Positions 31,573-39,358 of a DNA stretch of 45,641 bases are shown here, piece by piece; positions within the stretch are counted from its first letter, which is position 1; every line of letters begins with the position of its first letter. Below the pieces are notes generated by a model. The model ran no database searches and had not been told where the DNA came from. It saw only the letters and a program-made list of their open reading frames with translations. The stretch spans positions 1-45,641 of the forward strand of contig NZ_LZKK01000368.1 of NCBI RefSeq assembly GCF_001672815.1. Reading direction: 5' to 3'. The position numbers and the translations under genes are program-made. This stretch comes from Mycobacterium sp. E796 (GTDB lineage: Bacteria; Actinomycetota; Actinomycetes; Mycobacteriales; Mycobacteriaceae).

Positions 31573-32178
31573 GTGGATGACGCCCCGGACGACAAGGCCC
31601 CATTCACCCGTGAGCAGCTGAAGCGGTTCGCCGGGGAAACCCTGCCGGACTTGATATCCGACCGGGTCCGGCTGCTGTTCGTCGGGATCAACCCGGGCCT
31701 GAGAAGCGTTGCCGTGCAAGCCCATTTCGCTCCCCGGGGCAATCGGTTCTGGCCGGCGCTGTTCCGTGCGGGCGTCACCGATCATCTGATCGACGCCTCG
31801 GCCGGGTTTACACCCGCCGACCGGAAGTATTTGTTGGACCTCGGAATCGGCATCACCAGCCTCGTCGAGCGGGCGACCGCGAGCGCGGACGAGCTCACGG
31901 TCGCCGAGTTCATCGAGGGCCGGAACAGGCTGGACAAAACCGTCCGGCAGTACTCTCCCCGGGTGGTCGCCGTCCTGGGGGTCACCGCCTACCGCGACGC
32001 CTTCGGCGACCGCCTGGCGAGGACCGGAATCCAAGTGTCGCCTTACCCCGGAACCGAGCTGTGGGTCCTCCCCAACCCGAGCGGGCGCAATGCCCACGCG
32101 TCGCTGCCGAGCCTCGCCGCCGCCTACGGCGAGGTCGCCCGCGCCGCCGGCATCCCTACACGCTCGGACGGCCGGTAG
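31573..32178 (+). CDS. mug: mismatch-specific (G/U, G/T) DNA glycosylase, Mug type
   Basis: This protein belongs to the uracil-DNA glycosylase superfamily, Mug/TDG branch, which removes uracil or thymine opposite guanine. Motif 1 reads LLFVGINPGLRS, with the Asn that activates water, and the DNA-intercalating motif is LPNPSGRNAH near the C-terminus. The body between (HFAPRGNRFWPALFRAG) is typical for Mug. The start is uncertain: I use GTG 31573, giving 201 residues; TTG 31546 is possible. The frame is open further upstream under the previous gene. It ends inside the MocR gene on the other strand (23-bp convergent overlap). Confidence 0.85.
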   Translation: MDDAPDDKAPFTREQLKRFAGETLPDLISDRVRLLFVGINPGLRSVAVQAHFAPRGNRFWPALFRAGVTDHLIDASAGFTPADRKYLLDLGIGITSLVERATASADELTVAEFIEGRNRLDKTVRQYSPRVVAVLGVTAYRDAFGDRLARTGIQVSPYPGTELWVLPNPSGRNAHASLPSLAAAYGEVARAAGIPTRSDGR

Positions 32179-33469
32179 CCAGCACCGCCTCGGCGATCGC
32201 GTCGGCCAGCGGCTCGATCTCGCGCGCGCCCAAATCGGCGACGGTGACCCGGATCCCGGGTGGGGTGCGAATCCGGAACCGCGCCCCCGGCGCCGCGGCC
32301 CAACCCGCGCCGAGCAGCCGGGTGATCGCCACCGTCTCGTCGGGCACCGGGACCCACACATTGAGTCCGGAGCGCCCGTGGGCGACGACGCCGCGCTCGG
32401 CCAGCGCGGTGCGAAGTCGCGTCCGGTTGGCGGCGTACTGCTTCTCGGCCTCGCCGACGAGGCGCGCCGCCGCGTCATCGGACCACAGGCCGACGGCAAG
32501 ATCCTGCAACAGGTGGCTCACCCAGCCCGGGCCGAGACGCAGGCGGCCGTGCACGCGCTCGACGGTGCGGCGATCCCCGGCCAGGACCGCGACGCGCAGG
32601 TCGGGGCCGTAGGCCTTGGACGCCGACCGCACGAACGCCCAGTGGCCGGTCGATCCGGCCAGCGTGTGCAGGGGCGCCCCGGCGATGCCCGCGCAGTGGT
32701 CGTCCTCGACGAGCAACACCTCGTCGGCGCGGCCGGCCAGCACCCCGCGCAGCGCGTCCGCGCGGTCCGCGGACAGCGCCGCACCGGTCGGGTTGTGCGC
32801 GCGGGTGGTGACGACCACCGCCCGCACGCCCTGCCCGAGCGCCCGGGCCAGGTCCGCGACCAGCGGGCCGTCGTCGTCGACCCGCACCGGCTCCGCCGAA
32901 AGACCAAGGGCGGCAAGCAAATCCAACAGGTTGGCCCATCCCGGGTCCTCCACGGCCACCCGGTCACCCGGACGCAGGTGCGCGGTCAACGCGCGCTCGA
33001 TGCCGTCCAGCGCGCCGCTCGTCACCGCCAGGTGATCGGCCGGGACGCCGTCCGCGGCGAACGCCGCGCGGGCGTGATCGACCAACGCCGGCGACATCGC
33101 CGGCTCGCCATAGACCAGAGGCCGGGGGCGCGGGACCCGCGCGGAGGCGATCGGCAGCAGCGCCGGGTCGGGGTTCCCGCTCGACAAGTCGCGCACGCCG
33201 GCGGGCACGTCGAGCCCCAGCAGCGAACGGGGCGTCGTCGCGGGGCGGTGCCGCACCCGGGTGCCGCGCCGCCCCGCGGTCTCGATGGCACCGCGATCAC
33301 GCAACAGGCGGTAGGCCGCGGCCACGGTATTGGCGTTCACGCCGAGCCGGCCCGCCAGGTCGCGGATCGGCGGGAGCGCGTCCCCGGGCGCCAGCGCGCC
33401 GTGGGAGATGGCTTCCTCGACGTTGGCGGCTATGGATTCGGCGCCCGTCCCCGTATATTGTACTGGCAC
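32156..33469 (-). CDS. MocR-type GntR regulator with aminotransferase-like domain
   Basis: This 437-residue protein joins an N-terminal winged helix of the GntR family (about 1-72, AISHGALAPGDALPPIRDLA, with TVAAAYRLLRDRG as recognition part) to a class I aminotransferase-like domain. The PLP lysine is Lys285 in SASKAYGPDLRVA, and the PLP-binding region AHNPTGA is at about 224-230. Such MocR proteins sense PLP and often control vitamin B6 genes or neighbouring enzymes. The start is GTG 33467-33469. It is divergent from a PNPOx-like gene with a 40-bp gap containing repeated TGTACT words, so control of that gene is the obvious expectation. Confidence 0.88.
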   Translation of the reverse strand: MPVQYTGTGAESIAANVEEAISHGALAPGDALPPIRDLAGRLGVNANTVAAAYRLLRDRGAIETAGRRGTRVRHRPATTPRSLLGLDVPAGVRDLSSGNPDPALLPIASARVPRPRPLVYGEPAMSPALVDHARAAFAADGVPADHLAVTSGALDGIERALTAHLRPGDRVAVEDPGWANLLDLLAALGLSAEPVRVDDDGPLVADLARALGQGVRAVVVTTRAHNPTGAALSADRADALRGVLAGRADEVLLVEDDHCAGIAGAPLHTLAGSTGHWAFVRSASKAYGPDLRVAVLAGDRRTVERVHGRLRLGPGWVSHLLQDLAVGLWSDDAAARLVGEAEKQYAANRTRLRTALAERGVVAHGRSGLNVWVPVPDETVAITRLLGAGWAAAPGARFRIRTPPGIRVTVADLGAREIEPLADAIAEAVLATGRPSV

Positions 33470-33488
33470 GTGTGTAATTATGTACTAG
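33459..33488. promoter_or_regulatory. direct repeats TGTACT(G/A)G, candidate MocR operator
   Basis: TGTACTGG (33459-33466) and TGTACTAG (33481-33488) lie 22 bp apart, each preceded by an AT-rich word (ATAT or ATTA). The second is inside a short palindrome, GTACTAGTAC. The first overlaps the MocR start codon region and the second lies just before the divergent gene. PdxR-like MocR proteins bind direct repeats of this spacing, so this is a good operator candidate. Confidence 0.5.
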
Positions 33489-33509
33489 TACGAAGTTAAA
33501 GGCAATCCA

Positions 33510-34163
33510 GTGGACACCGCTTACCGCCCGACCGCCCGAACCACGCCCACCCGCTACCGCGAACGCGCGCGCTACGACCGGCCCACCGTCCACGCGATCC
33601 TCGACGAGGCCCTGATCTGCCACCTCGGCTACCAGGGCGCCGGCGGGCCGGTGGTGTTGCCGACGACGCACGCCCGCCTCGGCGAGACCCTCTACCTGCA
33701 CGGGTCCACCGGCGGCGGCCCGCTGCTGGCCGCCAAGGCGGCACCCGATGGCCTGCGGATCTGCGTCACCGTCACGCTCGTCGACGGCCTGGTGCTGGCC
33801 CGATCGGCCATGCATCATTCGGTGAACTTCCGCTCGGTGGTCGTGCTGGGCGCGGCTCGGGTGGTCGACGATGGCGCGGAGAAGCTGCGCGCGCTGCGCG
33901 GCCTGCTCGACCACATCCGGCCCGGCCGCGCGGACGACTGCCGCAATCCCAACGCGCGCGAACTCGCCGCGACCGGGGTGCTGGCGCTGGACCTGGCGGA
34001 GGTCTCGGCCAAGGTGCGCGCCGGCGGCCCGGTCGACGATCCGGAGGACAGCGCGTTGCCGCATTGGGCCGGCGTGGTGCCGCTGCGCCTGACGGCCGGA
34101 ACCGCGGTGCCGGCCGACGACCTGGACCCCGCTACGCCGGTGCCGTCGTACCTAGCGCCTTAG
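33510..34163 (+). CDS. pyridoxamine 5'-phosphate oxidase-like flavin protein
   Basis: This 217-residue protein looks like a PNPOx-like split-barrel protein that binds FMN or F420. The N-terminus has RYRERARYDRPTVHAILDEA, then LICHLGYQGAGGPVVLPT and LHGSTGGGPLLAA, the usual first strands. SAMHHSVNFRSVVVLGAARVV follows. GTG 33510 is the start. It is paired with the divergent MocR regulator, which suggests a link to vitamin B6 or a flavin reaction under PLP control. Its last 32 bp overlap the 3' end of the PAP2 gene on the other strand. Substrate unknown. Confidence 0.8.
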   Translation: MDTAYRPTARTTPTRYRERARYDRPTVHAILDEALICHLGYQGAGGPVVLPTTHARLGETLYLHGSTGGGPLLAAKAAPDGLRICVTVTLVDGLVLARSAMHHSVNFRSVVVLGAARVVDDGAEKLRALRGLLDHIRPGRADDCRNPNARELAATGVLALDLAEVSAKVRAGGPVDDPEDSALPHWAGVVPLRLTAGTAVPADDLDPATPVPSYLAP

Positions 34164-35028
34164 CCCGGGGCGCCCGGCGGGTGTTGTCCCACCACGATCC
34201 GACCAGCATGACGACACCGGCCCAGGCCGCGCCCAGCAGCCAGCCGGCGACCACGTCGCTGAGGTAGTGCACCCCTAGATAGACACGCGAGAACCCGACC
34301 ACGGCCGCCAGCCCGATAGCCAGCGCCCACACGATCACCCGCCCCGTCCATGACGCGATCAGCCAGCGGGTCAGCATCCAGGCGAAGATCGAGGCGATCG
34401 CGGCCGTGCCGGCCGCGTGCCCGGAGGGAAAGGAATATCCGTCCTCGGTGAGCAGGGCATAAGAGGTGTGCGGACGGTCCCGGACGACCAGGGCTTTGGC
34501 GACGACGATCACCAGCCCGATCCCGCCGACGCCGGCCAGCGCGAGCGCCGCGGGTAGCCACGATCTGTACCGCCAAACCACCACGGCGCAGCACAGGGCG
34601 GCGAGCGCCGCCAGCGGGACGGGATCGCCCATCGCGGTAATCACCCGCATCGCCCTGGTCAACCACAGGTCACGGTGGGCGGCAACCCACCCGGTCGTCG
34701 GTTGATCGACCCCGGCAATGCCGTCACCCTCGAGCACGTCCTCGAGCACGGCCGTAAAGCCGGCCGCCAGCGCCGCGACCACTGCCGCCCCGGCGAGCAG
34801 CGCGGCACCGGCGACCTCGTAGGGCGGCAACCGCCGGAGCAGCGGCCAGCCCATGGCGCGCTCGCGCGCCCACGCCACCGCGCGGCGCGGCACCGCGACG
34901 TCGCGCACCCTCGCCCATACCCGGCGCGCCAGGCGCTCGTGCCGAGCGATCCAGATCGCGACCGCGGCCAGCAGTGCGAGCGACACCACGGTGCCGGCGC
35001 TGACCGGCCCGAAACCGTGTTGACCCAT
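34132..35028 (-). CDS. PAP2-family membrane phosphatase
   Basis: This 298-residue integral membrane protein has the three phosphatase motifs of the PAP2 (lipid phosphate phosphatase) superfamily: KALVVRDRP, YSFPSGHAAG, and SRVYLGVHYLSD. The Lys/Arg, Ser-Gly-His and Arg/His/Asp residues are all present, so it should be active on a lipid phosphate or pyrophosphate facing outside. Five or six helices are predicted, plus an N-terminal extra helix and a basic Arg-rich loop. ATG 35026-35028 is 7 bp after the ilvA stop, so it is probably the last gene of the ilvA transcript. Possible substrates include phosphatidic acid or polyprenyl phosphate. Confidence 0.87.
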   Translation of the reverse strand: MGQHGFGPVSAGTVVSLALLAAVAIWIARHERLARRVWARVRDVAVPRRAVAWARERAMGWPLLRRLPPYEVAGAALLAGAAVVAALAAGFTAVLEDVLEGDGIAGVDQPTTGWVAAHRDLWLTRAMRVITAMGDPVPLAALAALCCAVVVWRYRSWLPAALALAGVGGIGLVIVVAKALVVRDRPHTSYALLTEDGYSFPSGHAAGTAAIASIFAWMLTRWLIASWTGRVIVWALAIGLAAVVGFSRVYLGVHYLSDVVAGWLLGAAWAGVVMLVGSWWDNTRRAPRAKALGTTAPA

Positions 35029-35035
35029 GTCCCGG

Positions 35036-36316
35036 CTACAGGAGGTAGCGGTAGGCCGGCGAACCGGGTTCGAGGGCCTCGACGTGGATTTCCGTCGCCC
35101 GCATCCGTGCCATCAGCCCGTCTAAGCCCGCGGCCGATCCCAGCTCGATCCCGACCAGCGCCTCACCGGTTTCCCGGTTGTTGCGCTTCACGTACTCGAA
35201 CAGGGTGATGTCGTCGTTGGGCCCGAGCACCTCGTCGAGGAACCGGCGCAGGGCGCCCGGCTCCTGCGGGAAGTCCACCAGGAAGTAGTGCTTGAGACCG
35301 AGGTGCACCAGCGAGCGCTCCAGCACCTCGCCGTAGCGCGACACGTCGTTGTTGCCGCCCGAGATGAGGCAGACCACCGTGGACCCCGGCTCCACGTTCG
35401 CCTCCAGCAGCCCGGCGACCGCCAGCGCACCCGCCGGCTCGGCGATGATGCCCTCGTTCTGATACAGGTCCAGCATCGCGGTGCACACCGCCCCCTCGTC
35501 GACCGTGGTGATCGACACCATGTCGCCGGCGGCGGCCAGCGCCGCGTAGGTCAGCGTCCCGGCCCGTTTCACCGCGGCGCCGTCGACGAACTGGTCGACG
35601 TGGTCGAGCGTCACCGGCTCGCCGGCGGCCAGCGCCGCCATCATGGCCGCAGCACCGGCGGGCTCGACGCCGAGCACCGCGGTGTTCGTCGTCCGTTCGG
35701 CCAGGTAGGTGGTGATGCCGGAGATGCAGCCGCCGCCGCCCACCGGGACGACGACCAGGTCGGGCTCCGCTTCGAGTTGGTCGAGCAGCTCCAGCGCGAT
35801 GGTGCCCTGCCCGGCCATGGTGCGCAGGTCGTCGTACGGCGGCACCAGCGTGGCGCCGGTGCGTTGGACGTCGTCGAGCGCCGCCTCGGCGGCGAGGTCG
35901 TAGGTCGACCCGCCCACGATCAGCTCGATGAAGTCCCCGCCGTGGTAGCGAATCCGGTCGCGCTTTTGTTTGGGCGTCTTGGCCGGCACGTAGACGCGGC
36001 CGTGCACGCCGAGCGCGCGGCAGGCGTAGGCGAAGCCCTGCGCGTGGTTGCCCGCCGAGGAGCACACGACGCCCGCGGCCAGCTCCTCCTGGGAGAGCTG
36101 CACCAGCAGGTTGTACGCGCCGCGCAGCTTGTAGGAGCGCACCACCTGCAGGTCTTCGCGCTTGAGGAAGACCTGCGCGCCGGTGATGGCCGACAGCCGA
36201 TCGCTCAGCTGCAGCGGGGTGGGCGTGACCACGGGGGCGATCCGCTGAGCGGCAGCTTCAATGTCGGCCGCGCTAAGCGGCGACCTGCTCGGCGTTTGGC
36301 TCAGTTCAGCGGACAC
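35036..36316 (-). CDS. ilvA: threonine ammonia-lyase (dehydratase) IlvA
   Basis: IlvA turns threonine into 2-oxobutanoate and ammonia, the first step to isoleucine. The 426-residue product has the PLP lysine Lys63 in RSYKLRGAYN, the phosphate-binding loop VPVGGGGCISG, and SSAGNHAQGFA. A C-terminal ACT-like regulatory domain (about 335-426, HYFLVDFPQEPGALRRFLDE) is present, consistent with isoleucine control. It corresponds to M. tuberculosis Rv1559. It follows the deazaflavin oxidoreductase gene by 23 bp and precedes PAP2 by 7 bp, so it sits in a leftward group led by a TetR gene. Confidence 0.96.
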   Translation of the reverse strand: MSAELSQTPSRSPLSAADIEAAAQRIAPVVTPTPLQLSDRLSAITGAQVFLKREDLQVVRSYKLRGAYNLLVQLSQEELAAGVVCSSAGNHAQGFAYACRALGVHGRVYVPAKTPKQKRDRIRYHGGDFIELIVGGSTYDLAAEAALDDVQRTGATLVPPYDDLRTMAGQGTIALELLDQLEAEPDLVVVPVGGGGCISGITTYLAERTTNTAVLGVEPAGAAAMMAALAAGEPVTLDHVDQFVDGAAVKRAGTLTYAALAAAGDMVSITTVDEGAVCTAMLDLYQNEGIIAEPAGALAVAGLLEANVEPGSTVVCLISGGNNDVSRYGEVLERSLVHLGLKHYFLVDFPQEPGALRRFLDEVLGPNDDITLFEYVKRNNRETGEALVGIELGSAAGLDGLMARMRATEIHVEALEPGSPAYRYLL

Positions 36317-36339
36317 CGATCAATGGTCCCATGCCGCCT

Positions 36340-36777
36340 TCAGCCGACCGGGCTGAGCACGAAGACCGGGATCTGGCGGTCGGTCTTCTTCTGGTACTCG
36401 GCGTAGTCCGGCCATGCCTGCACGGCGCGCTCCCACCAGGTGGCCTTCTCGTCGCCGAACACCTCGCGGGCGTCGTAATCGCGGGTGACGGCGCCGTCCT
36501 GCAGCTCGACGCGCGGGTTCTTCTTGATGTTGTAGTACCAGACGGGGTGCTTCGGCGCCCCGCCGAGCGAGGCGACGACGGCGTACTCGCCGTCGTGCTC
36601 GACGCGCATCAGCGGGGTTTTGCGGATCTTGCCGGTCTTGGCCCCCACGGTGGTCAGCAGGATGACGGGCTTGCCCTTGAGCTCGGTGCCTTCGGTCCCG
36701 CCGGATTCGGCGTATTTGTCGGCTTGTTCGCGGGACCAATCGAGCGGGCTGGGTGCGTATTCACCTGAAAGTGGCAT
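36340..36777 (-). CDS. deazaflavin (F420)-dependent nitroreductase-family protein (Rv1558-like)
   Basis: This 145-residue protein belongs to the Ddn/F420-dependent split-barrel family. The conserved core is ILLTTVGAKTGKIRKTPLMR, which binds the F420 phosphate, then YAVVASLGGAPKHPVWYYNI and NPRVELQDG, and VFVLSPVG at the end. It probably uses reduced F420 to reduce a quinone or other acceptor. It is the Rv1558 equivalent and lies between TetR (27 bp) and ilvA (23 bp) on one strand. No membrane helix is predicted. The native substrate is unknown. Confidence 0.9.
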   Translation of the reverse strand: MPLSGEYAPSPLDWSREQADKYAESGGTEGTELKGKPVILLTTVGAKTGKIRKTPLMRVEHDGEYAVVASLGGAPKHPVWYYNIKKNPRVELQDGAVTRDYDAREVFGDEKATWWERAVQAWPDYAEYQKKTDRQIPVFVLSPVG

Positions 36778-36804
36778 GTCACCAACTCTAGGCGGCGTTC
36801 CCGG

Positions 36805-37362
36805 CTAGGGCGCCGGGCCCGTGAGATAGCGCGCGAGCACCGGGCGCACCCACTCGGTAAGCGTCGCGTCGTCCATATCCGCCAGCGCCGGCACCCCAAC
36901 GACGTTGCGGGCCATCGCAATTCCCAGCACCTGGGAGCCCACCAGCGCGGCCCGCTCGGCGGCGCGGTCGGGGGTGACGACCGCCAGCGCCGGAGCCACC
37001 TGCTCGACGAACACCTCGAGCAGCGCGTCGGCGGCGGCCCGGTTGGTCGCGGCAGCGCGCAGCAGCGGCAGGAAAGACCCGTGCGGGTCCCACACCCTTA
37101 CGAACAGCGGCACCAGGACGTCCGCCATTTGCTCGGGCGCGAGGCCCGAGAGATCGGGAAAAGTGACTTCGAGCCGGGAAACGGCGGCGAACAGGTCCGC
37201 CTTGCTGCCGAAGTAATGCATGACCAGGGCGGGATCGACGCCGGCCTCCGACGCGATCGAGCGGATGGTGGTCCGCTCGAAGCCGTGGGCGGAGAACTGG
37301 CCGCGCGCGACGCGCTGGATCGTCGCGCGGGTGGCCTTCCCGTCGCGAGTCTTGGCAGGCAT
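36805..37362 (-). CDS. TetR-family transcriptional regulator (Rv1556-like)
   Basis: This 185-residue protein has a TetR DNA-binding domain in residues ~10-60: TIQRVARGQFSAHGFERTTI, then RSIASEAGVDPALVMHYFGSK. The rest is a helical ligand-binding part. ATG 37360-37362 (MPAKTRDGK) is chosen because it puts the helix-turn-helix at the usual distance; the open frame begins earlier but would include its own operator. It is the Rv1556 equivalent by position. The divergent intergenic region has two near-identical palindromes, almost certainly its binding sites, so it should repress itself and the divergent hypothetical/FAD-monooxygenase genes. Confidence 0.93.
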   Translation of the reverse strand: MPAKTRDGKATRATIQRVARGQFSAHGFERTTIRSIASEAGVDPALVMHYFGSKADLFAAVSRLEVTFPDLSGLAPEQMADVLVPLFVRVWDPHGSFLPLLRAAATNRAAADALLEVFVEQVAPALAVVTPDRAAERAALVGSQVLGIAMARNVVGVPALADMDDATLTEWVRPVLARYLTGPAP

Positions 37363-37375
37363 GGGCGAAATTATA

Positions 37376-37390
37376 TTCAACAACTGTTGA
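37376..37390. promoter_or_regulatory. TetR operator candidate, copy 1
   Basis: TTCAACAACTGTTGA: arms TTCAAC and GTTGA around AACT, one base short of a perfect palindrome. It is 14 bp upstream of the TetR start codon and is preceded by an AT-rich TTATA that could be part of the TetR promoter. Confidence 0.8.
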
Positions 37391-37420
37391 CACGGCCAGC
37401 ACCGGGCGCCTACCGTCGAG

Positions 37421-37436
37421 TTCAACAACTGTTGAA
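37421..37436. promoter_or_regulatory. TetR operator candidate, copy 2
   Basis: TTCAACAACTGTTGAA, perfect arms TTCAAC/GTTGAA with spacer AACT. It is 45 bp from copy 1 and 21 bp upstream of the divergent start at 37457, just before the ribosome site GAGGAGG. A repressor here would block the rightward genes. Confidence 0.82.
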
Positions 37437-37456
37437 ATCATCGAGGAGGCCCCGCC

Positions 37457-37864
37457 ATGACCGTGACCGTCATCCAGATCGGACTCGATCCCGAGGTGAT
37501 CGACTGCTCGTCACCGGATTTCGCCCAATTCCCGGGGCTGTCCAGGGAGTCGCTGCGGGCGGCCAACGACGACAACGTCGCGGGCCTGCGCGCCGCCGGC
37601 TATGACGTGGACAACTGCCTGATCGACTTCGGAACGGCGGGCGCCGACAACGCCCGCCAATGGCTGGAGGCCAAGCGCTACGACGCGGTGCTGGTCGGAG
37701 CCGGGATTCGCCTCGTCCCCGGCAACACCCTGCTGTTCGAGTCGATCGTCAACGCCGCGCACGCGACACAGCCCGGCTGTCGCTTCGTCTTCAACCGCGC
37801 GGCGGTGTCCACGCCCGGCGACATTCGCCGCTGGTTCCCCGAGCCGGAGGGAGCGGCCCGATGA
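37457..37864 (+). CDS. conserved hypothetical protein, Rossmann-like
   Basis: This 135-residue cytoplasmic protein begins MTVTVIQIGLDPEVIDCSS. It alternates strands and helices (TVTVIQIGL, NDDNVAGLRAAGYDVDNCLI, YDAVLVGAGIRLVP, CRFVFNRAAV) in a flavodoxin- or Rossmann-like manner. No catalytic motif is evident. ATG 37457 follows a strong ribosome site GAGGAGG. Its stop overlaps the next start (ATGA, 37861-37864), so it is coupled to the FAD-monooxygenase. Both lie under the TetR operators, which suggests a shared inducer, perhaps the aromatic substrate of the monooxygenase. Confidence 0.8.
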   Translation: MTVTVIQIGLDPEVIDCSSPDFAQFPGLSRESLRAANDDNVAGLRAAGYDVDNCLIDFGTAGADNARQWLEAKRYDAVLVGAGIRLVPGNTLLFESIVNAAHATQPGCRFVFNRAAVSTPGDIRRWFPEPEGAAR

Positions 37865-39309
37865 GCACCGTGCACACCGTCGACGTCCTGGTGGTTGGCG
37901 CGGGCCCAACGGGCCTGACCGCCGCCGGCGACCTGGCCCGCGCCGGGCGATCGGTCGCGGTGCTGGAACGCTGGCCCACCGAAAACCCGTCGAGTCGCGC
38001 GTTCGCCACCATGGCCCGCACCCTCGAGGTCCTCGACGCCCGGGGGCTGGCCGACGACCTGTTGGCGCTCGGGCACCGCGCACCGGGCGTGAAACTGTTC
38101 GCCGGGGCCCGCATCGACCTGACCCACCTCGACTCTCCGTACCCGTTCGTGTTGGTGACCCCGCAGACCAACGTCGACGCGGCGCTGCACCGCTATGCGG
38201 CCGGCGAGGGCGCCGACATCCACCGCGGCATCGAGGTGATCGCGCTCGGCCAGGATGCCGATGGCGTCACCGTCACCGCCCGACCCAAGGACGACGGCGA
38301 TCCCGCGCATCAGCAGACCTGGCGGTCGCGGTATGTGGTCGGCGCCGACGGCGCCCACAGCAGCGTTCGAGCGTTGCTGGGCGCCGAGTTTCCCGGCAAG
38401 ACGGTGCTGATGTCGATCGTGCTGGCCGACGTCAAGCTCGCCGACGGACCCTCCGACGGCGGGTTGACCGTGGGAGCCACCGGGGACGTCCTGGGGTTCC
38501 TGGCGCCCTACGACCGCCACGACGCGGACGGCTCGTGGTATCGGGCCATGGTGTGGGACCGCGACCACCAGGTGCCCGACCGTGAACCCGTCGACGACGG
38601 CGAGATCGTTGACATCCTTACCCGGGCCATGCGCACCGATTTCGGTGTGATCGATATCAGCTGGAGGTCCCGATTCCATTGCGACGAAAGACAAGTCGAG
38701 CAGTACCGGCACGGCCGAGTATTCCTCGCCGGTGACGCCGCGCACGTGCACTCCCCGATGGGCGGCCAGGGCATGAACACCGGCATCCAGGACGCCGCCA
38801 ATCTTGCCTGGAAGTTGGATGCCGTGCTCGGTGGCGCCGACGACCGATTGCTGGACTCCTACCACGACGAGCGGCACCCGATCGGCAAACGCGTGCTGTT
38901 CCAGTCCGGATTGATGGCCCGCGCCGCCACGCTGCATCCGCGGCCGGCCCGGTTGCTGCGTAACCTATTGGCGCCCAGTCTGCTTCGGATCCCTGCGGTG
39001 CGAGACCTGGTGGCGGGCAGTTTTGCCGGCACGACGCTGCGTTACGGCCGGCGCGGGCTGGTCGGCACGCGCGCCACCCAGATACCCCTGGTCGAGGGAC
39101 GGTTGACCGAGCTGCAACGCACCGGGGGATTTGTCTTGGTGCGCGAACACGGTACCGCGCCGGTCGAGGCACCCCGGATGCTGCAGGCCGAGCGGGCCGA
39201 CCAGGGTCCGGCCGTGTTGGTGCGTCCCGACGGGTACATCGCCTGGGCGGGGCCGTCGGCCGAGGCACCCGTTCGGCAGGCGAGCGCGGCGGGCACTCCT
39301 GCCTACTGA
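37861..39309 (+). CDS. FAD-dependent aromatic monooxygenase
   Basis: This 482-residue protein is a class A flavoprotein monooxygenase of the PheA/TfdB type. The FAD motifs are VVGAGPTGLTAAGDLARAGR at the N-terminus, GADGAHSSVR in the middle, and GRVFLAGDAAHVHSPMGGQG with NTGIQDAANLAWKL. A thioredoxin-like C-terminal domain ends GPAVLVRPDGYIAWAG. It should use NAD(P)H and oxygen to hydroxylate a phenolic or polyketide-like ring. ATG 37861 overlaps the preceding stop. It is convergent with plsB1, 49 bp apart, with no obvious terminator. In M. tuberculosis this position is held by frdABCD, which is not seen here. Confidence 0.92.
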   Translation: MSTVHTVDVLVVGAGPTGLTAAGDLARAGRSVAVLERWPTENPSSRAFATMARTLEVLDARGLADDLLALGHRAPGVKLFAGARIDLTHLDSPYPFVLVTPQTNVDAALHRYAAGEGADIHRGIEVIALGQDADGVTVTARPKDDGDPAHQQTWRSRYVVGADGAHSSVRALLGAEFPGKTVLMSIVLADVKLADGPSDGGLTVGATGDVLGFLAPYDRHDADGSWYRAMVWDRDHQVPDREPVDDGEIVDILTRAMRTDFGVIDISWRSRFHCDERQVEQYRHGRVFLAGDAAHVHSPMGGQGMNTGIQDAANLAWKLDAVLGGADDRLLDSYHDERHPIGKRVLFQSGLMARAATLHPRPARLLRNLLAPSLLRIPAVRDLVAGSFAGTTLRYGRRGLVGTRATQIPLVEGRLTELQRTGGFVLVREHGTAPVEAPRMLQAERADQGPAVLVRPDGYIAWAGPSAEAPVRQASAAGTPAY

Positions 39310-39358
39310 GGCAACTGGGGTGCGATCTTCCGGGCTAGCTCTCCCGCAGTCACCGCGG

